From: Mesostigma viride
Taxonomy: Eukaryota; Streptophyta; Mesostigmatophyceae; Mesostigmatales; Mesostigmataceae
DNA length: 64,000 bases
Reading direction: 5' to 3'
Assembly: GCA_009746045.1 (NCBI GenBank)
Contig: RPFO01000175.1
Location: 3,161,634 to 3,225,633 of the forward strand
In this document: positions 44,446-54,581 of the stretch, piece by piece
How positions within the stretch are numbered: position 1 is the stretch's first letter
Layout: each line of letters opens with the position of its first letter
The notes under the pieces: generated by a model
What the model saw: only the letters and a program-made list of their open reading frames with translations
What the model was told of the DNA's origin: nothing
The model's database searches: none
Program-made: the position numbers and the translations under genes

Positions 44446-47400
44446 AATCCCAGCGGGACCGCTCCCTTTTCCCGCTGCCATACCCACTTAGGCCAGCGTA
44501 CACCGCGTGGGGCAGGGTGAGATCGGCACGCCGGCGACAGCGTGCCACGCGCCGCCACCGCGAGTACACACTGCAATGCAAGGTAGTGCGTTGGCTTAAT
44601 TGGCTGTGGGGAGGGGGGCAAGACCCTCCTCCTAACCCTAGAGGGGCGTGCTCTAAGGGGAGGGAGGAGGCCCTTGCGAGGGTCAAGAGGCACTGCACCT
44701 GGCACAGTCGCCGCGTAGGGGGCGTTGCGACAGGCCAGGAGCAAGAAGGTGCTGATGCAATATATGGGAAGCAGAATAAGTATGAACAACTGCGCGCGGA
44801 CGCGGTGAGTCTACCAAAGGCGGAGGTGGCGGGGAAGGCACGGCTGCTCGACCTGTTGGCTATGCGGCCGAGCTGGCGGGAGATATATGCCAGCGAAGAG
44901 AACTGCATCAAGCCAGCGGTCGTGGCGAGCGCAAAGTATTGGAATGTGCCCAAGCCCAGCCGGGGATGCTCCATGGCTGAATGGGGCAAGCTCATGAGCC
45001 GGGCAGCGGGCGTGGGCATGGTGGCGTTCCGGGAGAGGCGGCCCAAGTGGGTGGATGGCTGCTTTGGAGTGGCCAAGGGGGTGGGTGAGCTTCGGTTCAT
45101 CGTCAACAGGAAGCTGGGCAACCTGCTGTGGGTGGACCCCCCCAAGATCCTGCTACCCCACCTGGGCATCCTCGTGGAGGTCTACATCAAAGGCTGGTGC
45201 TACTGCGCCAAGAGCGACCTCGTGTCATACTACTATTCCATCGAGGTGCCCGAGTGGTGGTGGGACTACCAAGGGCTTCCTAGTGTGTGGTCGACTAGCG
45301 TAGGTCTGGCAGGGCCCAGGCGGAAGGTGTGGCCCGTGCTCAAGGTGCTGGCCATGGGACATTCCCATGCGGTGGCGCTGGGGGAGGCCATCCATGAGAT
45401 GGTGCTCTACATGACCGGTGCCCTGGATCCGAGGCGCCAGGTCAACTACCTCTCAAGCGCAGGTGAGCTCACCTTGGTGCGCGACGAGTGTGGCCAGCCA
45501 CTGCGCTTGGCCATCGAGTACAAGGAGGAGCGCGCCGGGGAGCTTCAGATTGACCTGGAAAACCCCCCTGCCCCCATGCTGTCCATCACTATTGATGACT
45601 TGGTGGCCAGCAACGGGCGGACCTGCGAGGCGGTGAACCAGCTCATCACGCGCGCTATTGAGGAAGGCTACCTCCCTAACAACCTTGTGCCGTCTAAGGA
45701 GAAGACTAAGATGGCGAGCCTGGAAGGGGACGAGCTAGAAGCCCTAGGGGTGGTGCACCGACGGAACGGCGTGCTGGAACCAACGGTCAAGCAGCTCAAC
45801 CTTGTGATCGCCCACACGCAGGCTATACTCACTCGAGGCCGAGCTACGGCCGAGGGGCTGGCTGCCGTCTTGGGGCGGTGGTTGTGGCTGCAGATGTTAA
45901 GCCGCAGCTGCTTGTCCATTTGGCAGCAATGTTTCAAATTCATCAGCCTGCAAGGGTGGGGGCAGCGATCCTGGGTGCTGTGGGCCGGGGTGCGGGAGGA
46001 GTTAGAGTGTGCCCTGGCCTTGGCTCCCATGCTAAGGGTTGACCGAAGCGCACCTTTGGCCCGTGAGGTGGTTGCATCTGACGCGTCCACCTACGGGCAA
46101 GGTGTCGTGTACGCAACCATGGAGCCGGGCGATGTGACGGAGCTGGCGAGGGCACGAGAGGTGCGGGGGTACCCGACTTTGCTCATACCAAGTGAGGTGG
46201 CCTACGCTGGCCCTAGGCCACTGAGCGCGCGGGCGCAACAAGCAATCACTAGCCAGCAATGGCGGGTTGGGGTCCGGAGTCGTTGGCGGGATCCGGGGAT
46301 GCACATCAACGAGAAGGAGGTGCGGGCTGCAGTGAAGGGCGTGGAGAGGAGTGCGCGCAGCTTGGCAAACCGAGGCAAGCGGGTGGTGAGGTTGGTGGAC
46401 TCCACCGCGGCGTTGGGCTGCTTGGCTAAGGGGCGGTCCTCATCCCACAAGCTCAACAAGCAGTGCCGCCGCTTGTGCGCGCTGACCCTCGCCACGGGGA
46501 GTCGTTCCCAGTGGGTGTGGACGCCGAGTGCACTTCAACCAGCCGATGGCGTTTCTCGCGGCCAATCCATGGCGACTTTCTTGGCAGGCTGGGTGCGCGA
46601 CCTGACCGCGGAAGGCATCCATCCTAACCCGGGGCCCCCTGCACCTGTTAGCTACCTTCCATTGCTAGAGGGGAAAGTAAAGCCGGCTACTTTGCTGGCC
46701 TACCGTCGTGGTCTTGATTCCCTCTTGACTTGGTGGGAGGCTGGTGGGCGGGCGGACGGGTCATCGTCACGAGCTGACACCCTTGAGGAGACATTTTGTG
46801 CGTATGTCGCCTGGGCTCATTTTCGGGGGTACAGCCGCCAAGTGTGTGTCAATGCCTTGATGGGGTTGCAACTTTATTATCCCGGTATGGTGAAGCGGTG
46901 GGACTTGGCCCGTGGCGTCCTCGCTGGGTGGAAAACACTTGTGCCCCCCCGTGCCCCTCCTCCCATTCCATGGGAGGCGGCGTTTGCACTTGCCAGCACG
47001 ATGGTCATGCAAGGTCAGCGCCTTGCGGGCCTGCTGGTTGTCATCGTGTTCCGCCATTACCTGCGAATCTCGGAGGCGCTGAACCTCCGTGTTGGCCATG
47101 TGCGCCTCCAGCCTGACGTTCGGCTTGGGCCGGCTCAACGGGGCGCCCTACTGCTGAGGTCTACCAAGACCTCTAAGGGCAAGACTCAGTCAGTGGTGGT
47201 AGAAGATGTGATGTCTGAAACCATCCTCCGTCACTGCATCGCGGGTAAGCACGCTTGGGAGGCCGTGTTCCCTTTCACCTACCCGCAATTCCGGCGCATT
47301 TGGCAGGCTGCGAGTCAGGCCTTGGGGGTCGCCCAGATTTTCACCATTCACGGGCTGCGGCATGGAGGTGCCACTCACGATTTCCTCGCGGGTCGCAGCA

Positions 47401-47567
47401 TGGGGGACATCCAGGGCCGGGGGCGCTGGCTTAGCAGCTCCACGGTTGCCCATTATGTGGGCTTGCACCGCAGTTTGGAGGTGCAGCTGCCTGAGGTTAT
47501 TCTTCGGGCCATGGCCGCCTGCCCCCCTCGGGCCTGGCGGGCTATTTTGAAATTGCCCTCCACCTAA
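44313..47567 (+). CDS. PAT element pol: RT, RNase H, tyrosine recombinase
   Basis: Open frame of 1,084 codons numbered from GTG 44313; the first in-frame ATG is near codon 183, so expression probably depends on frameshifting or splicing from gag. RT: motif A SDLVSYYYS (D302), motif C TIDDL (D428, D429). RNase H: D590 in ASDAS, E667/E669 in INEKE, D696 in VDST, D745 in QPADGVSR. A 2A-like GIHPNPGP sits at 768-775. Tyrosine recombinase: R918 in YLRISEAL, H1013 and R1016 in HGLRH, W1039, Y1048 in AHYVG. All catalytic residues are present. The recombinase would insert a circular DNA copy without target duplication. Confidence 0.92.
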   Translation: MEGGQPPPAIGGGGCTVSHPGCQGSSPNCHPLGQAQQGSTSREIESQRDRSLFPLPYPLRPAYTAWGRVRSARRRQRATRRHREYTLQCKVVRWLNWLWGGGQDPPPNPRGACSKGREEALARVKRHCTWHSRRVGGVATGQEQEGADAIYGKQNKYEQLRADAVSLPKAEVAGKARLLDLLAMRPSWREIYASEENCIKPAVVASAKYWNVPKPSRGCSMAEWGKLMSRAAGVGMVAFRERRPKWVDGCFGVAKGVGELRFIVNRKLGNLLWVDPPKILLPHLGILVEVYIKGWCYCAKSDLVSYYYSIEVPEWWWDYQGLPSVWSTSVGLAGPRRKVWPVLKVLAMGHSHAVALGEAIHEMVLYMTGALDPRRQVNYLSSAGELTLVRDECGQPLRLAIEYKEERAGELQIDLENPPAPMLSITIDDLVASNGRTCEAVNQLITRAIEEGYLPNNLVPSKEKTKMASLEGDELEALGVVHRRNGVLEPTVKQLNLVIAHTQAILTRGRATAEGLAAVLGRWLWLQMLSRSCLSIWQQCFKFISLQGWGQRSWVLWAGVREELECALALAPMLRVDRSAPLAREVVASDASTYGQGVVYATMEPGDVTELARAREVRGYPTLLIPSEVAYAGPRPLSARAQQAITSQQWRVGVRSRWRDPGMHINEKEVRAAVKGVERSARSLANRGKRVVRLVDSTAALGCLAKGRSSSHKLNKQCRRLCALTLATGSRSQWVWTPSALQPADGVSRGQSMATFLAGWVRDLTAEGIHPNPGPPAPVSYLPLLEGKVKPATLLAYRRGLDSLLTWWEAGGRADGSSSRADTLEETFCAYVAWAHFRGYSRQVCVNALMGLQLYYPGMVKRWDLARGVLAGWKTLVPPRAPPPIPWEAAFALASTMVMQGQRLAGLLVVIVFRHYLRISEALNLRVGHVRLQPDVRLGPAQRGALLLRSTKTSKGKTQSVVVEDVMSETILRHCIAGKHAWEAVFPFTYPQFRRIWQAASQALGVAQIFTIHGLRHGGATHDFLAGRSMGDIQGRGRWLSSSTVAHYVGLHRSLEVQLPEVILRAMAACPPRAWRAILKLPST
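46605..46640 (+). other. 2A-like peptide motif between RNase H and recombinase
   Basis: Codons 765-775 of pol read LTAEGIHPNPGP. NPGP with a preceding hydrophobic/acidic stretch is the core of 2A peptides, where the ribosome skips the Gly-Pro bond (here after 46634). The usual DxExNPGP is relaxed to GIHPNPGP, and the acidic positions before it are replaced. It lies exactly at the linker between two enzymes. Activity is an inference. Confidence 0.55.
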
Positions 47568-47639
47568 TTTGGTTGTTCATTTCTCTGTCATTATGCTAGG
47601 TTCTTTGCCCCTGGCATGGATCGCCAGGGAGGGATATAA

Positions 47640-47729
47640 GGGTAAGGCTAGCCTTTGCCAAGCAATAAGTGTTCCCATGAGCATCGGCGGCCGGGATGTG
47701 GCCTGCCTTTTGTATGTGCTCCACTCATT
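47640..47729 (+). repeat. Split direct repeat B1
   Basis: 90 bp, from GGTAAGGCTAGCCTTTGCC to GTATGTGCTCCACTCATT, identical or nearly so to B2 (48233-48322). AATAAA at 47736, just after B1, is a likely polyadenylation signal. Confidence 0.9.
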
Positions 47730-47776
47730 GTTTTAATAAAGAGTCTGGTTACCCTGGAGTTCCACGGTTAATAGAA

Positions 47777-48207
47777 TCGTGGTTCTCTGAACATAGTTTC
47801 TTTATAGTGAGATGGAAGGGTAGCCGCTATAGCTAGGTTATTGGGTTCACGTGACAACCTTTTGAGGCCGGTGCGGCCTGATCCGGATCAGTCGTGGCCA
47901 AAGCTTTGGCCAGTTTTTCTTGGCCAGGTGGCAGGAGCTACGTTGAGATATAAACCTGCCACTGTCTAGGTTTCTTGGCTCATGGCGTAGTGATTAACTA
48001 GATCTAGATTCTTTCTCTCACGCAATATGTGACCTAATAGCCCCGGCAGCCTTACGTAAGCTGCCGGCAATTAGAACGCCACATTGCGTCATTTGTTCAG
48101 ACGCAACATTTGCGTGGCGAAAAAATGCCGTCCGGGCCAAGGCCGCATGACACGCAAAAAAGGACAAAAACAAACCCACCTAGCTAAGGTCGGCCTCTTT
48201 TCTTTTC
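47777..48207 (+). repeat. Split direct repeat A2
   Basis: 431 bp copy of A1; differences noticed are single A or T length changes. It is followed after 25 bp by B2. Confidence 0.9.
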
Positions 48208-48232
48208 CCGCCCACCCTCCCTGCGTGTTTGG

Positions 48233-48322
48233 GGGTAAGGCTAGCCTTTGCCAAGCAATAAGTGTTCCCATGAGCATCGGCGGCCGGGATGTGGCCTGCC
48301 TTTTGTATGTGCTCCACTCATT
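48233..48322 (+). repeat. Split direct repeat B2
   Basis: 90-bp copy of B1 that ends the PAT element. The palindromic MITE half resumes immediately after it. Confidence 0.9.
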
Positions 48323-48490
48323 TTTCTGTCAGATCTAGTCCTGGAAAAAAAATGCCTAGTTGAATCCAAAAGTGCCTAGGCATTTTTCGATTTGCCGTAC
48401 TTCCTGAACAAGCCGCGCGTTGCGCGCCGAAAGTTTGCTCACTTAGAATCCTTGGCCAACTGAGCAAACTCTCGGCCACCAACTCCCGGG

Positions 48491-49445
48491 GCGCTGGTCG
48501 GGTCGTGGTGCGCGCGCCTGCCGGCCCGGCTGGGGAGACGCCGCAGGCCCCACCTGCCTTTGCTGGCGCCCGGCTCCCCGCCACTCAGCGCCCGCCGACG
48601 GCCTTCACCGGTGTGCCGTGCTGCTTCCCGCGGGGTCCCCGTGTGCTGGTGTGTTCCACAACCGCAACCTCCTATGCCAGCACCTTCGCGCTGTGCACCC
48701 CGATCTCGGCGCGGCGGATCTACAGGCCATGAGCTGTTACCGGTGCCCGGAAGCTCACTGCCAGCGGGTGTACTCCATCAGTTCACGGGCGCGCTCAGCA
48801 CGCGCGCGCCTGTGTTGCTCAACGGCCCCTCAACCGGCCAGCCGTCCCGGCCCACTCCCCCCCTCCCGCCTCGGCTCCCACCGGCTTCCAGCCCCCGCCG
48901 CCCGACTACTCAGCCAGTTGGCGTTGGCTTGACACGGTTCCCAGGGATGCATGCGCCATCAACCCGACGTCTACCCTGACCGACCTCCCCCACCGCGCGC
49001 GTAGCCTTTTCGCGCAATGTGCAATCGTTTCTCTCCGGCGCATGCACGCCGCTCTGGACGACCCGCTGGGCTTTAAACTGCACATGGTGACCCCCCGACT
49101 GCTCCTCACCCCTCTCGGGCGTGGTGTGCGCGGCCTCCAGGGTGCGGTTATTGCCCGTTGCCGACGCTTTCTGCAGGGGGACTGGGAGGGGCTGTTTGGC
49201 GTGCCGCCCCCGCGCACGGCCCGGCTCGGTCGGGGGAGGTCTCCTTCGAGCGGGTGGCCGCCGACGTCATCCGCCTCGTCCGCGAGGGGCAGCTCAGCCG
49301 GGCCACATGTGACCCCGCTTTCGGGGGACGGGGCGTCCGGCTCGGGGACCGGCGCGGCGCGGGTCTGGCCTGGTCTGGGGACTCTCCCCGTCGCGGGTGG
49401 TGTCGCGGTCTGGGGACTGGCGTCGCGGTGCGAGGGGACGACCAT
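48491..49445 (+). pseudogene. LINE-B N-terminal region with C2H2-like fingers
   Basis: Fragments in three frames. The first reads FHNRNLLCQHLRAVHPDLG and MSCYRCPEAHCQRVY, a degenerate pair of C2H2/C4-type fingers as found at the N-terminus of LINEs with a restriction-like endonuclease. Next comes FAQCAIVSLRRMHAALDD with FKLHMVTPRLLLTPLGRG and CRRFLQGDWEGLF, and in a third frame FERVAADVIRLVREGQLSRA, the helical segment preceding the RT. At least two frameshifts. It stops near 49330, and the RT part appears only at 54600. Confidence 0.6.
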
Positions 49446-49520
49446 GTGCGTGGGTCAGAAACCCCCCACGTGTCCTGGACGACGATGTGCGTGGGCCAGA
49501 AAACCCCCACGTGTCCTGGC
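49436..49520 (+). repeat. Two tandem 41-bp units
   Basis: Both units contain ATGTGCGTGGG, CAGAAA and CCCCCACGTGTCCTGG. They interrupt or follow the LINE-B fragment. Function unknown. Confidence 0.6.
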
Positions 49521-49749
49521 GCCTGTCCTGGGCTGCGTGTCCTGGATTCAGGAATTTAGGAGACGCATTCGTATTACCCACCCACAACCGACAGGTATTA
49601 TAGGCGCAGGACACCGACACCACGGACGAGAATTCGCCGTTCACAAAAGAAAGCCACGGTCGTCACAGAAATGGACGCGAAACGGATGCGGGAAGAATGC
49701 CCTGCTCCAGCCTTAGGAAGAGGATGCCGGAGGCCAGCGTGGCAGCGAC

Positions 49750-51090
49750 ATGAAAGAAGGCAGAGCGGGCTATGGGCGTAGCTGGGCTGGTTTGTTTCAG
49801 GCGCGCCCTCCCCCAACTGCTCCCCCAGCAGCAAACGGCGAGATATCGGAGGGCAGGCGCGAGTGCTTTGACTCGCGGAACCGCATGACCCTTCAAACGT
49901 TGAGGCGATATCAATCAGCATGGAAACGTTTCTGTGCGTTTCAACACGCAACACCGGAGTATGCGGAGGGCTAGGAACACCTTTCTACAGTGGGGGCGGT
50001 CGAGCAGTATCTGGAAAGCCGAAAAGACACGGAGGCAGATGTATAATGCACTGTGGTTTCTGAGCTGTGTGTGTCCGGTCCCATGTTTCAAAGCACAACC
50101 TTACAAGTCTCTGCTGCTGCATCTGGGGCATCGGTCAGGCCGCAATTCACACGCAGCCTGTATTTCCCACTTTGTATTTGGATGCTGTCGTACCAATGTT
50201 TCACTCGTTGCAGGGGAAGGCCACCCTGGATAAGGTCCTGAACGCGTTGGCATTTTTTCGCACTAGGTGGTACTTCATCCATGCGAAGGGCACAGCCCCC
50301 GACGTGGGTGAACATGAGGGAATCAAGATTTACAAGGCATCTGCGTCATCGAGGTCCAAGGAGCGGGCCATTCCCGAGTAAGTGGTGGTGATACTACTCT
50401 CTTTGGACATCCGGTTTGCCATGCTTCTAGGGATGAATTTCTCTCTGGTGTTCATGGTTTGCATTGTATGAACGCGGTGTTCATTTTTTGTGGCTATGCC
50501 CTTGTGTTTTGGTGCCCTATTCAGGAACGCGTAGCAGAATGCAGCAAGGCATATCACCACGTTGAAGTTACTACGGCGACGCAGAGTTCAGGGCTGCTAA
50601 CCGGCCGATTTCCTCGAGCTGAGCTGCGAGGGCATGTTCGCGGACAGAGAGAGGCAACACCTTGCCAACCAGATGCGGTAAGAGTTTTCGCTAGCATGGC
50701 TATTACAATAGCTTTCTGGCTAGGTTGGTGTCCTTGCATGGTGTCAACAGATATCTCTGAGCCTTCTGCAAGAACTTAAACAGCAATTGCTTCCATGGTT
50801 TCTTATTATAGTGGTGCATGGGTTGTGCTGTATCACCAAGTTCATAGCCTTGCAGGCTTTGTCCACAAGTTCAATGTTGGTTGTGACCTGATCATGGGTT
50901 TTGTGGCATTTATGCTTGCTTGGGTACAAAGATTTTCGTTATTGCCACGCCCGTCCCGACTTCCCCCCGATGCATACCCACCCAGAGCCGACTTCCTTGA
51001 CAACCACCTTACTGCATTGCGCTCCATGGGGACGCGCAAGACCAACCTGCAACCTGCCATGCGTGTTCGCGCTGCAATACCATACTGAAC
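49750..51090 (+). pseudogene. Decayed tyrosine-recombinase-like gene, possibly intron-containing
   Basis: MTLQTLRRYQSAWKRFCAF at about 49885 and, in another frame, VGAVEQYLESRKDTE resemble the core-binding helices of tyrosine recombinases (Crypton or DIRS type). Further fragments read LQGKATLDKVLNALAFF, SRSKERAIPE, then a GTAAGT donor at 50379 and a TTCAG acceptor near 50524, and another GTAAGA donor near 50680. No catalytic R-H-R-Y set was found. Alternatives are an unrelated host gene or chance. Confidence 0.3.
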
Positions 51091-52044
51091 CGTACGCTGA
51101 GACTGCGGTCATGATCTCCATGGTGGATTCTAAACAGCTCCGTGAAGGCGATGGCATGATACAGCATGTCAGGTGGTGGTGGTGGATGGTTTGCAATGTC
51201 AGCACATGCCCCCGACTTGCAAGAGCCTCAACATGCGCAAGGAGTTCAAGGCCATGCACAAGGAGAAGTTCCCGGGCGCATTGGCCGAGGTTGATGTAGG
51301 ACGTGTTGGGTCGATTTAGGAGGTTGGTATCCAGGAGGCATCGACCCTTCGCCGTGCATCTCAAATGGCCGGGGTGCCTGAACTTGTTGATTGGGCACTG
51401 CTACATCATGCAGATTGTGCGTCTGCCATTGCAATTTCAGTGACCAGTAACCGGGATTTCACTGCACATGTGTGCAGTTTTTTCATATTACAGTTTTTTC
51501 ATATATAAGAGGCCCAGCAAACCCGGCCAGATTGAGATGCAGCATGTGCATGTTGTGGGGTGATGATGTATTGCCTACTGAATACAGTTATGATCAATGT
51601 CATGCAAGTGTCTATGTATCTTTTGTAGTGTATTAAATGAGATAACTATATGCTGGTTGTCTCATTTTCCCACTAATGTATGTAAAGTCATTCATGCTAC
51701 ACAACAAGACAGGGCAGAGACACCTGTCCAATCCTCTCACCCCGTCTCTCATGCATTGCCAAATATCATTAGGAGGCAGGGCTGGCAGGCCACAGGTAAT
51801 ATAAAAAGCTACTCACTAGCTAGGAGAGGCCGCGCACGGCATCCACTTTGAATGGAGTAGTCATAATTAATAAATTCTCAATTTGAACAAAATGTGATGC
51901 ATGTCCGGCCATAGGCCATAGGTAGGGAGTATATATTTTCTCCTTGATAAACGGGTGTAAACTCTTGCTGTCTCATCATTATGTTATGCTTCATGTCATG
52001 TTATGTTTCATGTATATATTGTCTCCTTGATACATATTCACACA
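51091..52044. other. No recognisable gene
   Basis: Short broken frames, AT-rich in the second half. The left part could be further exons of the decayed gene, but nothing is recognisable. Confidence 0.4.
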
Positions 52045-52132
52045 GGGGTTAAAAGCACTTCGGTGTTCCGTGACTCCCCAACGGTAGCACGAGTTTAATT
52101 AATTAATTAATTAATTAATTAATTAATTAATG
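52045..52132 (+). mobile_element. LINE-A-type 3' end with TTAA-repeat tail
   Basis: TTCCGTGACTCCCCAACGG, then GCACGAGTTTAATTAA and 36 more bases of TTAA repeat, matching 2490-2545. The coding part is missing or unrecognisable. A TGTA repeat follows. Confidence 0.65.
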
Positions 52133-53004
52133 TATCTATGTATGTATGTATGTATGTATGTATAGATTCCCCCCAGTCGGTGTACTGGAAGGGCCGGTGT
52201 AAAAGTAAAGTTAAATACTATACCAATTATAAAATAATATAATAATAATTACTTTCCCCCCAGCCGGTGTACTGGAAGGGGGCGGCCATCTACGTCGGCC
52301 ACAAGCCCTGGCAAGCGACCCCCTCGACCACCGCGGCCCCAGCAACTCCAGCCCCAGCCTAGGGGAATACAGCAGCAGTAGTGTAGAATAGTTAGACAGT
52401 GGCCTTGTACATGCCCGCCTACTACAGGCACTATACCAGCTTAGGCCTAGCCTTTTTAGTCATGTACATGTGTGCCTATGATGAGCCACCCTCCAGATGA
52501 TGCCTAGCTTTATCTAATTATGCAGTGCCCATGCAGGGAGCTCCTCCCTGCTGAGAAGCCATGCCCTAGCTCTTGTATAGCCATGATGATCTTCCCCACC
52601 TATGACAGGCTCCCCTTAGCTGGGTGTTGCCTGAAACTCTGGGTGGTGCAGGTGCCCTAGTGCACCTAGAGCAAGTGTTGTTTACATTCCCACCCTTGCA
52701 GGAAGTAGCTTAGAATGTATGATAGGCCATATGCCCCTTCTCTGGGCTATGTGCTACATATACTCCCAACGGAGTTATGTTACAATTCAATTCAATTCAA
52801 TATATTCCCCCCCAAAGTTAAATACAACAATGGTATTGCATGGTTGTATTGCACCTGGACAGTGTTGCGCATGCTTATCAATTAATTAACTTAAGTTAAA
52901 GACTTGAGTAAGCGAATTGATTGACGTCAGGTTATCTTTCCATGCACCAAAAAATGGATGAATGTAGTAAAAGTTAGGCACAATTGGCTATACGTTGGTG
53001 AGTG
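52133..53004. other. Repeat-rich spacer with possible element 3' end
   Basis: The word CCCCCCAG(T/C)CGGTGTACTGG occurs at 52169 and 52257. The second could encode QPVYWKGAAIYVGHKPWQAT up to a stop near 52362, perhaps the end of a decayed ORF. ATTCAATTCAATTCAA near 52782, preceded by CTCCCAACGGAG, resembles another LINE-type tail. Confidence 0.35.
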
Positions 53005-53654
53005 TGGTGAGTGTGGTGAGCGTGAGCGTGAGTGTGAGTGTGAGTGTGAGTGTGAGTGTGAGTGTGAGTGTGAGTGTGAGTGTGAGTGTGAGTGTGAGTG
53101 CGAGTGTGAGTGTGAGTGTGAGTGTGAGTGTGATCGAGTGTGAGTGTGAGTGTGAGTGTGAGTGTGAGTGTGAGTGTGAGTGTGAGTGTGAGTGTGAGTG
53201 TGAGTGTGAGTGTGAGTGTGAGTGTGAGTGTGAGTGTGAGTGTGAGTGTGAGTGTGAGTGTGAGTGTGAGTGTGAGTGTGAGTGTGAGTGTGAGTGTGAG
53301 TGTGAGTGTGAGTGTGAGTGTGAGTGTGAGTGTGAGTGTGAGTGTGAGCGTGCACGTGGGCATGAGCGTGAGCGTGAGTGCGTGTATGATAGGTATAGGT
53401 AGGTAGGTAGGTAGGTAGGTAGGTAGGTAGGTAGGTAGGTAGGTAGGTAGGTAGGTAGGTAGGTAGGTAGGTAGGTAGGTAGGTAGGTAGGTAGGTAGGT
53501 AGGTAGGTAGGTAGGTAGTAGGTAGGTAGGTAAGTAGATAGGTAGGTAGGTAGGTAGGTAGGTAGGTAGGTAGGTAGGTAGGTAGGTAGGTAGGTAGGTA
53601 GGTAGGTAGGTAGGTAGGTAGGTAGGTAGGTAGGTAGGTAGGTAGGTAGGTAGG

Positions 53655-53685
<31 letters not shown>

Positions 53686-53686
53686 C

Positions 53687-53777
<91 letters not shown>

Positions 53778-53895
53778 GTGGGTTGGTGGGTTGGTGGGTT
53801 GGTTGGTGGGTGGGTGGGTGGGTGGGTGGGTGGGTGGGTGGGTGGGTGGGTGGGTGGGTGGGTGGGTGGGTGGGTGGGTGGGTGGGTGGGTGGGT
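53005..53895 (+). repeat. Compound microsatellite of four successive motifs
   Basis: (GAGTGT)n to about 53350, (GTAG)n from about 53395 to 53655, (GTTA)n to about 53777, and (GTGG)n to 53895. Neighbouring tetramers differ by one base. Coding frames across it are artefacts. Confidence 0.95.
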
Positions 53896-54581
53896 AGATG
53901 CATTGGCCAGGGTAAATGCACTATTATAACGTCAAAAAACGAATATATGACGAATTTTACTGTACCCGCCAGTGCCGAGGCATAATTAAGAATGCTGATG
54001 ACTGAGCCAAAAGCTGCCACTAAGTCGTCGAAGGCAGGCAGATACATTCCAGGCGCATAGGCTCTCGATATCAAGGCCGACATCATTGGCCTTGATATCG
54101 ATAAGTCTGTTCGTATACACGTATTTGATAACTGCATTGTTGTGGATACACAGTAATACCCTTGAAGCTGGAAGTCCTATAGATCTGTGGTGTCGAAGCC
54201 GACACTTTCTTGTCATCTTCTGCCACTAATTCGCGCCACTGGTCTGGAGATCATTTGCATGCATGTAGTCTGAATATAAGCACATACGTGCGTCGTCGAT
54301 AATGAAAAATTACGGATATGGAACAGCAACAGAAGTGCGCGAAATAAAAAAACAATTTTAGCAAGTACGCTCAACACCATCTTCTTACTTGCGAGGGTTT
54401 TTTATTCGCGCTTGCTGTTCTCATAGCCTTCTCGTAACTTAATCCTCTACAAATGAAATTTTCTTCGTCGTAGACTGCAGATTGAATATACCCGCATGGT
54501 CTAAAAGCCGTAGCTGGGATTTCACATTTTCATGTCATTCATGTCATGCGTCTTAGCAACAATTTATGAGATAGACTGCCC
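53896..54581. other. Non-coding, two short hairpins
   Basis: CGATATCAAGGCC and its inverse around a 9-base loop (54066-54100) form a strong hairpin. A second, looser inverted repeat (GAACAGCAA, GCGCGAA, AAAAAA and inverse) spans about 54322-54420. No gene seen. Confidence 0.5.

Larger units (their letters stand above)
42871..48322 (+). mobile_element. PAT-like DIRS retrotransposon with split direct repeats
   Basis: Layout A1 (42871-43303), gag, pol, B1 (47640-47729), A2 (47777-48207), B2 (48233-48322). A and B repeats are nearly identical pairs in direct orientation. This A-ORFs-B-A-B plan is that of PAT-like and Ngaro DIRS elements, which integrate as circles with a tyrosine recombinase instead of an integrase. 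The pol frame is intact through RT, RNase H and recombinase. It appears the least damaged element in the window and may be recently active. Confidence 0.9.

Noticed and set aside
53396-53777. Telomere-like array (TAGG/TTAG)
   Set aside because: The units are tetramers, not TTTAGGG or TTAGGG, and they sit inside a compound microsatellite.
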